Shown: in pieces, positions 36,127 through 44,999 of the stretch | Layout: every line of letters starts with the position of its first letter | How positions within the stretch are numbered: position 1 is the first letter of the stretch | From: Lachnospiraceae bacterium | GTDB lineage: Bacteria > Bacillota > Clostridia > Lachnospirales > Lachnospiraceae | Direction: 5' to 3' | NCBI GenBank assembly: GCA_902363555.1 | Contig: CABJAM010000008.1 | Span: 186,001 to 250,000 of the forward strand | DNA: 64,000 nt | The notes under the pieces: model-generated | What the model saw: the letters and a program-made list of their open reading frames with translations, nothing else | The model's database searches: none | What the model was told of the DNA's origin: nothing | Position numbers and translations under genes: made by a program

Positions 36127-37164
36127 AGGATACCTCCATATCACGTTTCATTCCGTAACCCCCACTCCTTGCAAGCTCAAATTTGGAATCAATTTTTACC
36201 TTTTTCTTTGCTGTACTATGGATGCTTTTAATGCTTTCTAAATACTCCGTTTCAACTGGAGACAAATTCTGCACCTGGTATTTTCTGTACTCTTTAGTTG
36301 CTTTTTCAATTGCCTGTACATGACTGATCGTTCCGGAACCTTGCAAAACCTTTTCGCCTGTCGTCTTTAAAACATTGTCAAGATGTTCCACATAATCCGC
36401 CATATACATAGGATTATGACGAATAGCCTGAATCTCCGCAAAATCAAAATAACCTGATACAATATTATTTAAGATTTTTAATTCTTCATCATTAAGATAA
36501 TTCTTTGCAATGCTTATATCCTTCTGTATAGGAAAATCACCTGAAAAGCTCTTCAACCCCATAAAAGGCTGACTCGCATCTGCACGTTCATATATTATCT
36601 CCGCTGCCGTATGACCGTGGGCCGCATAATGTAGTTTATTTTGTACCATTTTAAAGAAAGCAATGGATTCACTACTTTTCGGATTATAATCAACACTTGT
36701 CGCATACAAATCCAACACCTGTCTGTACATAACCTTTTCGGATGATCGAATATCCCAATTTTTAATCGCTCATCATCCATTGTAAAGCCTTTGATCATAT
36801 ACTCTTTTAAGCGTTCTGTAGCCCAACGGCGGAAATTTGTAGCAATCCTGGATTTCACTCGATACCCAAGAGAAATAATCATATCAAGATTATAATGAGT
36901 TGTGTTGTAGTTTTTACCGTCAGCCGCAGTTGTTCGGAATTTCCGAACAACTGAATTTTCGTCTAACTCTCCTTCCTCAAAAATGTGCTTGATATGCTCA
37001 CTGATATTGGATTTGCTGGTTTGGTAAAGGTCACATAATTGTGCTTGCGTCAGCCAAACAGTCTCATCTTCAAATTTAACATCTATTTTTGTACGCCCAT
37101 CTTCCGTTTGATATATGACGATTTCACTCTCCACATTATTGGAATTGTCTTTTTTATCCGCCAC
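36101..37164 (-). pseudogene. RhuM-family protein, broken by frameshift/deletion
   Basis: The N-terminal part (37164 to about 36770) reads as RhuM (VWLTQAQLCDLYQTSKSNIS, NLDMIISLGYRVKS, TERLKEYMIKGFTMDDERLK) and then changes into unrelated residues. From about 36765 another frame continues the family (NWDIRSSEKVMYRQVLDLYA, YAAHGHTAAEIIYERADASQ). The GGNYFEELL-like segment normally between these motifs is missing, so a short deletion shifted the frame. RhuM proteins are putative virulence or phage-type regulators common in islands. The second half still has an ATG (36730) but no ribosome site. Loss of function is the simple reading. Confidence 0.8.
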
Positions 37165-37260
37165 TGTTCAGGCCTCCTTTTACCGCTCCATTAACTTTCC
37201 GCTGGCTTTATTCTTCCAAAGGTTAAACCTATCTCATTCAACTTATATATGATGGTCGGA

Positions 37261-38673
37261 TTAAAGTTTAGAAAGTAAGACAATATTCTCTATTCCCGAC
37301 GTCATCGGAAACATATCCACCGGCTGCACGGCCCGCACACGGTAACCGGCTTTGATCAATTCCTCCATATCCCTCTTTTGTGTCACCGGATTGCAGGAAA
37401 TATAAACAACCTTTTCCGGCGACATTTTTACCAGCGCCTTTAAAAACGCAGACGTACTCCCGCTGCGGGGCGGGTCCATAATGACAACATTATAATATGA
37501 TTTATCCGTAAAATCAATCGCATTACTTTTATTTTTCCCGGAACGCTTACCGGTTACACTCGGGCGTCCGCTCCCGGCAAGCTGCGCCGCCGTTTCCTCC
37601 ATAAACCGGGTGGCATCCCGCCGGACAAAGCGGACATTGGAAATATTGTTCATCTTTGCATTTTCCCGGGCGTTATCCACGGCATCCGCTCCCAACTCCA
37701 CGCCGGTAACATGGTTTACATAACGCGACACTAACAGTGTGATCGTTCCGATGCCGCAATAGGTATCCAGCACCCGGTCTGTTTTGGAAAATCCGGCCAT
37801 TTCCACCGCTTTCATGTAAAGCTTTTCCGTCTGCTCCGGATTGACCTGGTAAAAGGACTTAGGCGATATCCTGAACTTCAGCCCGCACAGCTCGTCCTCG
37901 ATATACCCCTCACCATAAACCACCTTTTCCTCATCGCCAAGGACCATACTTGTTTTTCCTGCATTGAGATTATACACAATGGTTCGGATATTGGGAAATT
38001 TTTTCAATAATTGCCCACACAGCGCCTTCCCCTGCGGAAATTTAAGGCTGGACAATACAAACACGACCATAATCTGTCCGGTCCTGTATCCGGTCTTAAT
38101 AAGCACATGGCGCAGCAGCCCCCGGCGGCTGTCCTCGTCATATGGGGCGATCCCCAACTTCTTCATAGCCGCCCGGACAGTGCTCATAATTTCATCGCCA
38201 ATACTGTCCTGAATCCGACATTGCTCCATATCCATAAGCTTGTGGGACTTTTCCTCATAAATACCTGAAATAATCCGCCCCCGGCTGTCTCTGCCAAGCG
38301 TTGCATGGATCTTATGCCGGTAACACAGTGGCACATCCATACCGATCGTCTCCGGGATCTTACAGTATTTTCCCATGAGAGACTCCACCTGGCTCTGCTT
38401 AAACCGGAGCTGTTCTTTATAGGACATATGCCACAACTGGCAGCCGCCGCACCGCCCGGCGTAGGGGCACATATCTGTATTTCTTTCCGGCGATGTCTCC
38501 ACAAGCGATACGATACGCCCCAGTGTCTCGTTCTTTTTGCGGTAAAGCTCGATCTGAGCCAGCTCCCCCGGGAGAAGGCCGGGCACCGGGATCATGGACT
38601 GATTAAAGGATACAACACCTCTGCCCTCATTATCCAGATATTTCGCCCTGACACGATAAACCTTTTTACTCAT
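37261..38673 (-). CDS. rlmD: 23S rRNA (uracil-C5)-methyltransferase, RumA/RlmD type
   Basis: This ~470-residue enzyme uses SAM to methylate uracil C5 in 23S rRNA. An N-terminal TRAM domain is followed by the [4Fe-4S] cysteines in MCPYAGRCGGCQLWHM, the SAM-binding motif LDTYCGIGTITLLVS, MDPPRSGS, and the catalytic Cys in VYISCNPVTQ. The start at 38673 follows GGAG and overlaps the stop of the glycosylase gene by 8 bp, so translation is coupled. A second paralogue (RlmCD type) cannot be excluded, as Firmicutes often have more than one. Confidence 0.88.
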   Translation of the reverse strand: MSKKVYRVRAKYLDNEGRGVVSFNQSMIPVPGLLPGELAQIELYRKKNETLGRIVSLVETSPERNTDMCPYAGRCGGCQLWHMSYKEQLRFKQSQVESLMGKYCKIPETIGMDVPLCYRHKIHATLGRDSRGRIISGIYEEKSHKLMDMEQCRIQDSIGDEIMSTVRAAMKKLGIAPYDEDSRRGLLRHVLIKTGYRTGQIMVVFVLSSLKFPQGKALCGQLLKKFPNIRTIVYNLNAGKTSMVLGDEEKVVYGEGYIEDELCGLKFRISPKSFYQVNPEQTEKLYMKAVEMAGFSKTDRVLDTYCGIGTITLLVSRYVNHVTGVELGADAVDNARENAKMNNISNVRFVRRDATRFMEETAAQLAGSGRPSVTGKRSGKNKSNAIDFTDKSYYNVVIMDPPRSGSTSAFLKALVKMSPEKVVYISCNPVTQKRDMEELIKAGYRVRAVQPVDMFPMTSGIENIVLLSKL

Positions 38674-39211
38674 CATTTGCTCCAATCTGCGCCTCGCCGT
38701 AAAGGTCCAACAGGTCCTTCATCGGCTGCCACGCCAGTATTAATTTTTCCAGAGTAAACGAAGCATTGGCCGGGCTTGTGGACGGAAGCCTGGTACATGG
38801 CCTTCCCACAGCCTCCTGACAATACTTAACATACAACTCCCCGGACTTGCCGCCATTGGCAAAAATGCCACAAATCGGCGCCGCCTGCAAAATCCGGTCC
38901 AGGTCATTGGGAACCACATTTTTAATGGAGCTGTCACTGGAGCCGTAAATATCACAGCTATGGATCACATCCCACACCGCGATATGGCGGCGCAAAAGCA
39001 TTGCCCGCTTTTCCTCCACAGTCACGGGCACCGGCTCCCCGGTAAGACCTGCGATCACCTTCCAGAATCGGTTTTGTGGATGATTATAGAAAAAATGACC
39101 CTCCCTGGATTTCACCGACGGGAATGAACCCAGGATCAGTACCCGGGAGGATTGGTCAAATACCGGCTCGATCTCATGGACCACATGGGTCAGATTTAAT
39201 TCTTTTTTCAT
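38666..39211 (-). CDS. DNA-deoxyinosine glycosylase (uracil-DNA glycosylase superfamily)
   Basis: This 181-residue cytoplasmic repair enzyme begins MKKELNLTHVVHEIEPVFDQ after AGGAGG. The motifs RVLILGSFPSVKSREGHFFY and HPQNRFWKVIAGL are those of the hypoxanthine/deoxyinosine glycosylase family, and PSTSPANASFT near the end is the second active-site motif. It excises hypoxanthine (from deaminated adenine) to start base-excision repair. The frame stays open for ~160 codons upstream, but that part is repeat array B translated and is not real. It is co-transcribed with rlmD. Confidence 0.88.
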   Translation of the reverse strand: MKKELNLTHVVHEIEPVFDQSSRVLILGSFPSVKSREGHFFYNHPQNRFWKVIAGLTGEPVPVTVEEKRAMLLRRHIAVWDVIHSCDIYGSSDSSIKNVVPNDLDRILQAAPICGIFANGGKSGELYVKYCQEAVGRPCTRLPSTSPANASFTLEKLILAWQPMKDLLDLYGEAQIGANDE

Positions 39212-39312
39212 TATTTTTTCCTCCTGCGGCCTGCTGCCCGTTGAAAACGACGTCGTATGTATGGCTTCGTGCACAACTTCGCTCCATGCATCCATTTTAA
39301 CAGCAGACGCCG

Positions 39313-39359
39313 AAAAAAGAAATACCGAAACGAAAAGTAACTTTTCATTCCGGTATTTC
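39313..39359 (-). terminator. Terminator between repeat array B and the glycosylase gene
   Basis: On the minus strand GAAATACCG pairs with CGGTATTTC, with an inner GAAAAGT/ACTTTTC stem, followed by TTTTTT. It would stop transcripts coming from the riboswitch side before the glycosylase gene. Confidence 0.78.
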
Positions 39360-39446
39360 CTTACTGGTAGTATATATGAAATCTCATCGGGGAATGAGTA
39401 TCTCACGTTGCAACGCCACCTGATTCCACGTCGTACATACCCGGCG

Positions 39447-39719
39447 CCTCGTTGCTTCGCACACACCCGGTTTCGCTCCGCTCCACCGGGTCGCGGCAGT
39501 CGCCAAGCTGGTGAGCAAGCTCCCCAGTTTGGCTCGTTGCTTCGCACACACCCGGTTCCGCTCCGCTCCACCGGGTCGCGGCAGTCGCCAAGCTGGTGAG
39601 CAAGCTCCCCAGTTTGGCTCGTTGCTTCGCACACACCCGGTTCCGCTCCGCTCCACCGGGTCGCGGCAGTCGCCAAGCTGGTAAGCAAGCTTCCCAGTTT
39701 GGCTCGTTGCTTCGCGCAA
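39447..39719 (-). repeat. Terminator-linked tandem hairpin repeat, array B (3 units of 85 bp)
   Basis: Three units start at 39461, 39546 and 39631 (plus-strand ACACACCCGG) and are nearly identical. P1 arms are CCAAGCTGG/CCAGTTTGG around GAGCAAGCTC; P2 arms are ACCCGGT/ACCGGGT around a GGAGCGGAGCGGAA-like loop. The conserved linkers are TCGCGGCAGTCG and CTCGTTGCTTCGC. It directly follows (minus strand) the terminator at 39717-39745. Confidence 0.9.
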
Positions 39720-39745
39720 AATAAGCAGCCTGTGCGGCTGCTTAT
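39717..39745 (-). terminator. Terminator downstream of the cobalamin riboswitch
   Basis: ATAAGCAGCC pairs with GGCTGCTTAT around CGCAC, followed by TTTTG on the minus strand. It may be the riboswitch expression platform or an independent terminator. Confidence 0.75.
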
Positions 39746-39831
39746 AGAAATCCGTTATGAAAACATACGCGTAAACGTATTAATGTCTTTCATATCCATT
39801 CTTCCATACACCGCAGAATCAGGTTAGCACA

Positions 39832-39995
39832 CACTCAAGCAGGTCTCCTGACTTCAGATCATCGTTTATCAGCACCTTCTCAGCCGCCGCTGCATGATCG
39901 CAGCCTGCCGCCAATGGCATATCGCTTCTAAACTCCCTGTACACAGTGACGGGATCGTTCCGGACTTGCACCGGATTCCCTTTAAATTTCTCGCG
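39832..39995 (-). ncRNA. Cobalamin (B12) riboswitch, orphan
   Basis: On the minus strand the core motifs are clear: CCGGTGCAAGTCCGG, CCCGTCACTGTG, and the B12 box AAGTCAGGAGACCTGC near the 3' end, with paired regions between. Its own promoter lies at 40055-40027. No cobalamin gene follows. A terminator, three hairpin repeats and another terminator come next, then a DNA-repair gene. The cob genes of this window (55.9-59.2 kb) have no such element. Confidence 0.9.
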
Positions 39996-40026
39996 AAAAC
40001 TTGAGTATCTATTTAATTACAGGTAA

Positions 40027-40055
40027 ACAATACCATGATTTTTGTAAAAAGTCAA
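40027..40055 (-). promoter_or_regulatory. Promoter of the orphan cobalamin riboswitch
   Basis: TTGACT (40055-40050), a 17-bp spacer, TATTGT (40032-40027) on the minus strand, about 35 bp upstream of the aptamer. Confidence 0.72.
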
Positions 40056-40056
40056 T

Positions 40057-40124
40057 CATTAATTCTTTTTCAATTGACATCATTAATTCTTTTTCAATTG
40101 ACATCAAATTCTATTTCAATTGAA
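40057..40124. repeat. 24-bp tandem repeat at the end of the glycosyltransferase gene
   Basis: CATTAATTCTTTTTCAATTG-ACAT occurs twice exactly (40057-40080, 40081-40104), and a degenerate third copy runs into the glycosyltransferase stop codon. The unit contains the palindrome CAATTG. Confidence 0.85.
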
Positions 40125-41138
40125 CTTAAAAATCTTTTTGGCCAGATAATAGCCCTTCACAAGCGCCGGCTCCATTTTACGATACGGAGGATTGCTCACA
40201 AGGCCGCGGGCACCCATACGTATATGACGGTACATTTTCGGATCACGATCTTTAAAATCGCTCCACAACTTGCGCCGCTTCTCGTAATTTTCTTCAGTAC
40301 CGGAAATGACCAGCATAACCGAAGTTACCAGGCAGATCATAGCCAGATACTTCATCATATATTTGGACAGTCTCCGGTTTTTCACATCTCCCGGCAGGCT
40401 GTATGCATTGATCATCAGGTTATTAACGTAGATCTGCTGGTCGATCCGCCCGATCATCACCTGCTCATTAACTGACTGATCCGCCCGGCCAATATAATAA
40501 CGGTACAGATCCACATCCATATAATACATCGTCTTTACATAAGGCAATGGGATATATACAAATAAATTGTCCACATAAAATGTATGCTTTGGCAGGCACA
40601 GGCCGCTGCTTCTCAACACCTTCGTGCGATAGATGACCGAATGCATAAGAAGATTCTGGTCCGGGCGGAAATGGCCCACACTGCTCCAGCCAAAAATTTT
40701 TCTCTGCGGCAGGGCATTGGTATAACGGACCACATGGGAAGTGCCATCCTCCACATGCTCATAAACGTAATTGCAGATCAGCATATCCACCCGCTGGCGG
40801 TTTCTGCGGAACTGCTTCAGCTTTTCCACAACCTCTAAAAGACTGTCCTTGTCCAGCCAGTCATCGGAATCAACCACCTTGTAATACATACCCGTGGCGT
40901 TACGCAGCCCCGCATTCACTGCCTCGCCATGGCCGCCGTTTTCCTGATGGATTGCCCGGCAGATACCGGGATAATTTTTTTCATATTCGTCGGCGATCGC
41001 CGCCGTCTCATCTTTTGTAGAACCATCATCAACAATCAGTATTTCCGCATCATCACCGGCTGCAAGCAGCGAGTCAATGCATTTGCGCATATATTGTGCC
41101 GAGTTATAACATGGCACCGCAAAAGAAATTATTTTCAC
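40116..41138 (-). CDS. Family 2 glycosyltransferase
   Basis: This ~340-residue GT-A enzyme starts at a GTG (41138), with AGGG 8 bases upstream. The N-terminal motif is IISFAVPCYNSAQYMRKCID, followed by ILIVDDGSTKDET, HQENGGHGEAVNAGLRNATG, and the DxD-like VVDSDDWLDKDSL. The sugar donor and acceptor cannot be told. The C-terminal third is basic (AKKIFKFN) and may sit on the membrane. It is a single gene, probably in surface polysaccharide or glycolipid synthesis. Confidence 0.9.
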   Translation of the reverse strand: MKIISFAVPCYNSAQYMRKCIDSLLAAGDDAEILIVDDGSTKDETAAIADEYEKNYPGICRAIHQENGGHGEAVNAGLRNATGMYYKVVDSDDWLDKDSLLEVVEKLKQFRRNRQRVDMLICNYVYEHVEDGTSHVVRYTNALPQRKIFGWSSVGHFRPDQNLLMHSVIYRTKVLRSSGLCLPKHTFYVDNLFVYIPLPYVKTMYYMDVDLYRYYIGRADQSVNEQVMIGRIDQQIYVNNLMINAYSLPGDVKNRRLSKYMMKYLAMICLVTSVMLVISGTEENYEKRRKLWSDFKDRDPKMYRHIRMGARGLVSNPPYRKMEPALVKGYYLAKKIFKFN

Positions 41139-41181
41139 ACAAAACACCCTTTCCAGATTCTAATACTGTTACTCATTTGCC

Positions 41182-41210
41182 GTAACAGTTCAAAGAGGCC
41201 GAACTGTTAC
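41182..41210. repeat. TAACAGTTC dispersed palindrome, copy 2
   Basis: GTAACAGTTC pairs with GAACTGTTAC around a 9-base loop, upstream of the glycosyltransferase gene. The rest of 41211-41454 holds nothing I recognise. Confidence 0.78.
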
Positions 41211-41454
41211 CATCTGCCATTAAATCTCCAGGGAGATCCAGCTTTCAGAGCAACTCCTATTGTACCTGCCGAATATAAATTATTTTTATATAAACTATTA
41301 AATAACGTTAAAGTTTATTAAAACTTTCCTTCCCGCATCCTGCATACGACACAAAAGCTTGCCACTTTTCTGTTTTCAGCGTTCCCGACGCGGTGTCTAT
41401 TATATTATACCCAGAATTTTTTAAATGACAAGGCTTTTTATTGAAATATTAATA

Positions 41455-41482
41455 TTGATTTTCTCTCAAATCGTGCTATAAT
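41455..41482 (+). promoter_or_regulatory. Promoter of tRNA-Val
   Basis: TTGATT (41455-41460), a 16-bp spacer and TATAAT (41477-41482), ten bases before the mature tRNA. Confidence 0.75.
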
Positions 41483-41491
41483 AAAACACAT

Positions 41492-41565
41492 GGAAGCATA
41501 GCTCAGCCGGGATGAGCGTTCGCCTCACACGCGAGAGGTCATGGGTTCGAGCCCCATTGCTTCCA
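41492..41565 (+). tRNA. tRNA-Val (anticodon CAC)
   Basis: It folds as a standard cloverleaf: acceptor GGAAGC/GCTTCC with A as discriminator, D arm GCTCAGCCGGGATGAGC, anticodon loop CTCACAC (CAC reads GTG), and T arm with GGTTCGAGCC. CCA is only partly encoded. A T-tract follows directly. The AT-rich methyltransferase island begins ~130 bp downstream, so this may be its insertion point, although I found no repeated tRNA 3' end. Confidence 0.93.
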
Positions 41566-41695
41566 TTTTTTTATTTTAATATACTAATCATTATAAGTGT
41601 AAGGGTTTCAAAAGGATTTTTAAGATTTAGTAGAGGCTTCTTTCATGGTTTGATTCAATACCAGAATAATGTAAAATAGACTAAAAAAGTAATGC

Positions 41696-41740
41696 AATTC
41701 ATTCCGCTGGGAAAATGACTTTCCAGCGGAATGAATTTTT
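41696..41740. terminator. Bidirectional terminator between tRNA-Val and the methyltransferase island
   Basis: AATTCATTCCGCTGG pairs with CCAGCGGAATGAATT. TTTTT follows on the plus strand, and a T-rich run (ACTTTTTTAG) lies ~10 bases beyond on the minus strand. Confidence 0.8.
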
Positions 41741-41772
41741 AATTGTTAAAGTACTGATTATTACCAGCTACT

Positions 41773-42705
41773 TTATATTTGTTTACTCACAAAATCTTCC
41801 AGTTGCTTGATAAGTTGATTATATCGAGTTAAATTCTGTCTCATAGTTTGATGTAAAGTTTCATTAATAGGAATAGTATTTCCTTTAGTAAGTTCAATGA
41901 TGTTGTCTGTTGACTTCCTATGACCTAACGCATTACGATAATGGGATATATTATTCTCATAATTCGTTTTGAAAGGGGTAAATTCAGTTTCTACTTTCAT
42001 CCCATAGTTCTCAGCCAAAATTCCAATCGCCTTATCTAACAAATATAATCGGTCTGAATGGCTAAAAAAATGCACATCATTAACAGCAGCAGGAAATGTT
42101 GGGTTGGCAGTTAATACTTTTGCTTTTGTTTTTTTATTCCGATCCTCATTTCTTTTAATTGTCTTTTGAACAGCATCCTCTAAAACCATCCTCTCATCTT
42201 GATTGAATTTATTCCATACAATATTTAGTATTTCTTGAATTCTAACTTCAAAATCAGCAGATCCATCCATAACAAATCCCCGCAGATTAACTAAGTCTTC
42301 AGAACGCTTTACAATTTTCCCTATGAGTTTTTCAACTTTTTCGGTAAATGTCGAATAATCACGTTTTGTCAAATATATACCGTCTATTGGTGGCATTAAG
42401 GTATAAATGGCATTTAACATATTCTGTTCCTCTGATGAATAGAAAAGAATATCCGTAAGAATATCATTTTCTCTGATTGCTGAAACAATGTGATCCCCTG
42501 TAGCACCTTCTGCTAACTTGAAATCCATCAATATCAAATCATAACTATTGCCTTGCAATTCTGCAATATTAAAATTATCTCCATCCTTCCTTTCAATCTG
42601 TGGAGTTAGGTAATGCTTTCCTAATATAGAAACTATTCGCATTTGTTCCATACGATACCATGAGACTTCATCCTCAAACCATAAAATTTTAAATATATTA
42701 TTCAT
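41773..42705 (-). CDS. Receiver-domain protein with C-terminal HEPN-like RNase domain (candidate effector)
   Basis: This is a 310-residue soluble protein. Residues 1-~130 are a receiver with acidic E11-D12-E13, phospho-acceptor D61 in LILMDFKLAEG, S90/S91 and K114. The remainder is helical and contains H256-Y-R257-N258-A-L-G-H262. That is the R-N-x3-H catalytic signature of HEPN ribonucleases, in an otherwise family-divergent all-alpha setting. There is no DNA-binding domain. The start overlaps the upstream kinase-like gene by 4 bp (ATGA). The reading is a two-component output whose effector is an RNase rather than a transcription factor. The motif is seen; RNase activity and phosphorylation control are inferred. 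Confidence 0.78.
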   Translation of the reverse strand: MNNIFKILWFEDEVSWYRMEQMRIVSILGKHYLTPQIERKDGDNFNIAELQGNSYDLILMDFKLAEGATGDHIVSAIRENDILTDILFYSSEEQNMLNAIYTLMPPIDGIYLTKRDYSTFTEKVEKLIGKIVKRSEDLVNLRGFVMDGSADFEVRIQEILNIVWNKFNQDERMVLEDAVQKTIKRNEDRNKKTKAKVLTANPTFPAAVNDVHFFSHSDRLYLLDKAIGILAENYGMKVETEFTPFKTNYENNISHYRNALGHRKSTDNIIELTKGNTIPINETLHQTMRQNLTRYNQLIKQLEDFVSKQI

Positions 42706-44999
42706 TTTCTAAATCTCACCACCAATCTGAAACCGCCCTTATAAGCTTTATCAATATTGACAGTTCCTTTCATCTCATCTATAAGTTGTTTTATATGATA
42801 TAATCCAATTCCGAAACCTTTCTTACTAATATTGTTAGAAACTCCCCACTCAAATAGCAAATCTGGCTCGATATTATCTTCTAAACCAACACCATCATCT
42901 GTAAATGTTATTTCAACAAACTTAGATGTTTCACTCAAAGAAATAGTAAGATTAGCAGCACCAGCTTTAATAGAATTACTTGATATATTATCAATAATAA
43001 CACCTAATGCGGAAGTATCAAACTTACATTCATATGCTCTAGTATCCGGACAAAGAATGTAATTAATGCCTTTTATAGCCAATCCTTCATCTATATATTC
43101 TCTAATAAAATCATAAATACTATTTACTCCATCCTGTTTTAGAGTTTGATTTCCATGTATTGCTAAATCAGCAAGCTTACGTGCCTTCTCATTTGCCTGA
43201 TATATCTCACCAATTATTTCCAATACAATTTCTTCGTTACCTTTCCACTCTTTTGATAATTCTTCTCTAAGAAAATTTATATTTCCTTTTACAGCATCCG
43301 TCAACGTATATACGGTATGAAAACCATTAATCAAATTTGCCACATTTTGGTTTGCGGCCCCAGTTAAAAAATATACTTGCTTTTTTCTTACTGCACTTTC
43401 TTGACGAACTTTTTCTAGTTCTTTTTCTTTAGCAACATTATCTTCTTCCAACTCTATATTATCAGATAAGATGTTTTCTGCTCTCCTCTTTACTGTTTGA
43501 GCTAATTTTAGCAGACCTTCATCTTTTGTCTTTTCTGCAACTACTTCCAACTTTTTTAATGAAGCCGTAATGCTATCTTGTTCTAGTATTGAAGTTTGTT
43601 GACTTAATATGTCCGGATTATACTCAATACTCAAAATATCATTAGCTCCAATATTTGTAATAAATTGAGAAACAATCTCATCTCCAACTTCCTCAGGAAA
43701 AATTGTGTGATTAGGATTAGATTTTAGTGGCTCTCCCCAATTTATAAGATGTACAACATATTTTTCCAACACTTTCAAAACTTTTTCCACAAAAAAATCT
43801 GCAAGTGCATCTACTGCCTGTGTTTGAATAAATCCATGTGCCCGACTTGTAGTTTCAACAAATTGATCATTATCTCCTTTTATAGAAATACGCCCCATAA
43901 TTTCTCTGGTTCCTAAGAATCTTTTCCAGCCCTGCGCTTTACGTTGATCAATTCCAAAAATATCTTGTCCTGGTTCTCCATATGGATTAATCCTAAAGCC
44001 ATTTTTATAAATAAATACAGAACCATAACTCTTGGGGGTAACACCGCCCATTTGACGTGTAAAACTAACTTTTGCACTTTGATTTAAATAAAAGACCGAA
44101 ATATGTATATCTTTTAATAAATTATATTTTCTATTCTTCTCTGTAACTGTAAATATATACTGTCCTCTATCTGATAATGTACTTGTAATTGTCTTACCAT
44201 CAGTTGAAATGAGCACATCTATATTGGTAGTTTTTATATTTAATTTTTCAAAAATATCGTTGTGTATTACACCATTTACAACATCTCTATCTGGATTGAT
44301 TCCTTTTTTCATAAGAACCTTTTTATCAGTATCTATCTCTGATGGTACTACCATTTCTATTTCAAAAGGTAATTCACCTTTATCTGCATCTGGACTAATT
44401 AACTTCATTAGTGAACGTTTCAACTTGAGTAAAGCTTCACGATCCCATGATTCTCGTAAATCAGTGACAATTAATGATGTTCCTTTAGCATTTCCGCTCG
44501 GAAGATACTGATCTTGTGTATAGTGCACCGGAATATCAATAAATTCTTTTGTATCATCAATTTCAAACCGGTTCCAATTTACGTCTATTATATGAACAAT
44601 AGATTCTTTGTCTACCTTTGTAGCAAGATGTAATTTTGCCCCTAGACGATCACAAGAAAAACGTCCAACGCCTTTTGCTCCTGCAACTTCTCTTTTAATT
44701 TCCTCTCTATAAGATGACTTATTCCTATTTTGCACTTTCTTTTCAGAATAGGCCACAAATAACCACTTTTGAATTATATCATTATATGTCATTCCACAAC
44801 CATTATCAGAAATAATAAATTGTCCGTCACCATCTTCTGAAGTGTTATATGATATCGTTACATTACTTGCACCAGCATCATATGAATTCTTCACTAATTC
44901 AAAAACAGCAATATATTTATCACTAATCAAATCCCGACCAATTAGATTTTTTAAACCAGCGCTAACACGAAATGATAATGTACTATCTGTCTGATTCAT
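42702..44999 (-). CDS. Double-GHKL ATPase: MutL/Hsp90/MORC-like N-terminus plus histidine-kinase-like C-terminus
   Basis: This ~765-residue protein has no membrane segment. The N-terminal GHKL module (~15-230) has ELVKNSYDAGASNV, ISDNGCGM and GAKGVGRFSCDRLG, typical of MutL/Hsp90/MORC ATPases. A middle region precedes a coiled coil (~500-550: EEDNVAKEKELEKVRQESAV). Then comes an H-box-like segment with NLINGFHTVYTLTDAV (~560) and a second GHKL domain (NISSNSIKAGAANLTIS, FTDDGVGLED, KKGFGIGLYHIKQLIDEM). ATG 44999 follows GGAGG inside the methyltransferase end (17-bp overlap). It overlaps the receiver gene by 4 bp. It likely senses DNA state or damage and phosphorylates the receiver. Confidence 0.82.
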   Translation of the reverse strand: MNQTDSTLSFRVSAGLKNLIGRDLISDKYIAVFELVKNSYDAGASNVTISYNTSEDGDGQFIISDNGCGMTYNDIIQKWLFVAYSEKKVQNRNKSSYREEIKREVAGAKGVGRFSCDRLGAKLHLATKVDKESIVHIIDVNWNRFEIDDTKEFIDIPVHYTQDQYLPSGNAKGTSLIVTDLRESWDREALLKLKRSLMKLISPDADKGELPFEIEMVVPSEIDTDKKVLMKKGINPDRDVVNGVIHNDIFEKLNIKTTNIDVLISTDGKTITSTLSDRGQYIFTVTEKNRKYNLLKDIHISVFYLNQSAKVSFTRQMGGVTPKSYGSVFIYKNGFRINPYGEPGQDIFGIDQRKAQGWKRFLGTREIMGRISIKGDNDQFVETTSRAHGFIQTQAVDALADFFVEKVLKVLEKYVVHLINWGEPLKSNPNHTIFPEEVGDEIVSQFITNIGANDILSIEYNPDILSQQTSILEQDSITASLKKLEVVAEKTKDEGLLKLAQTVKRRAENILSDNIELEEDNVAKEKELEKVRQESAVRKKQVYFLTGAANQNVANLINGFHTVYTLTDAVKGNINFLREELSKEWKGNEEIVLEIIGEIYQANEKARKLADLAIHGNQTLKQDGVNSIYDFIREYIDEGLAIKGINYILCPDTRAYECKFDTSALGVIIDNISSNSIKAGAANLTISLSETSKFVEITFTDDGVGLEDNIEPDLLFEWGVSNNISKKGFGIGLYHIKQLIDEMKGTVNIDKAYKGGFRLVVRFRK

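Noticed and set aside
39384..39719. Open frames on the minus strand reading SQTGELAHQLGDCRDP-like protein repeats, including a long extension of the glycosylase gene
   Set aside because: They are translations of the 85-bp hairpin repeats. The same nonsense peptide appears in other arrays and the real glycosylase start has AGGAGG at 39211.
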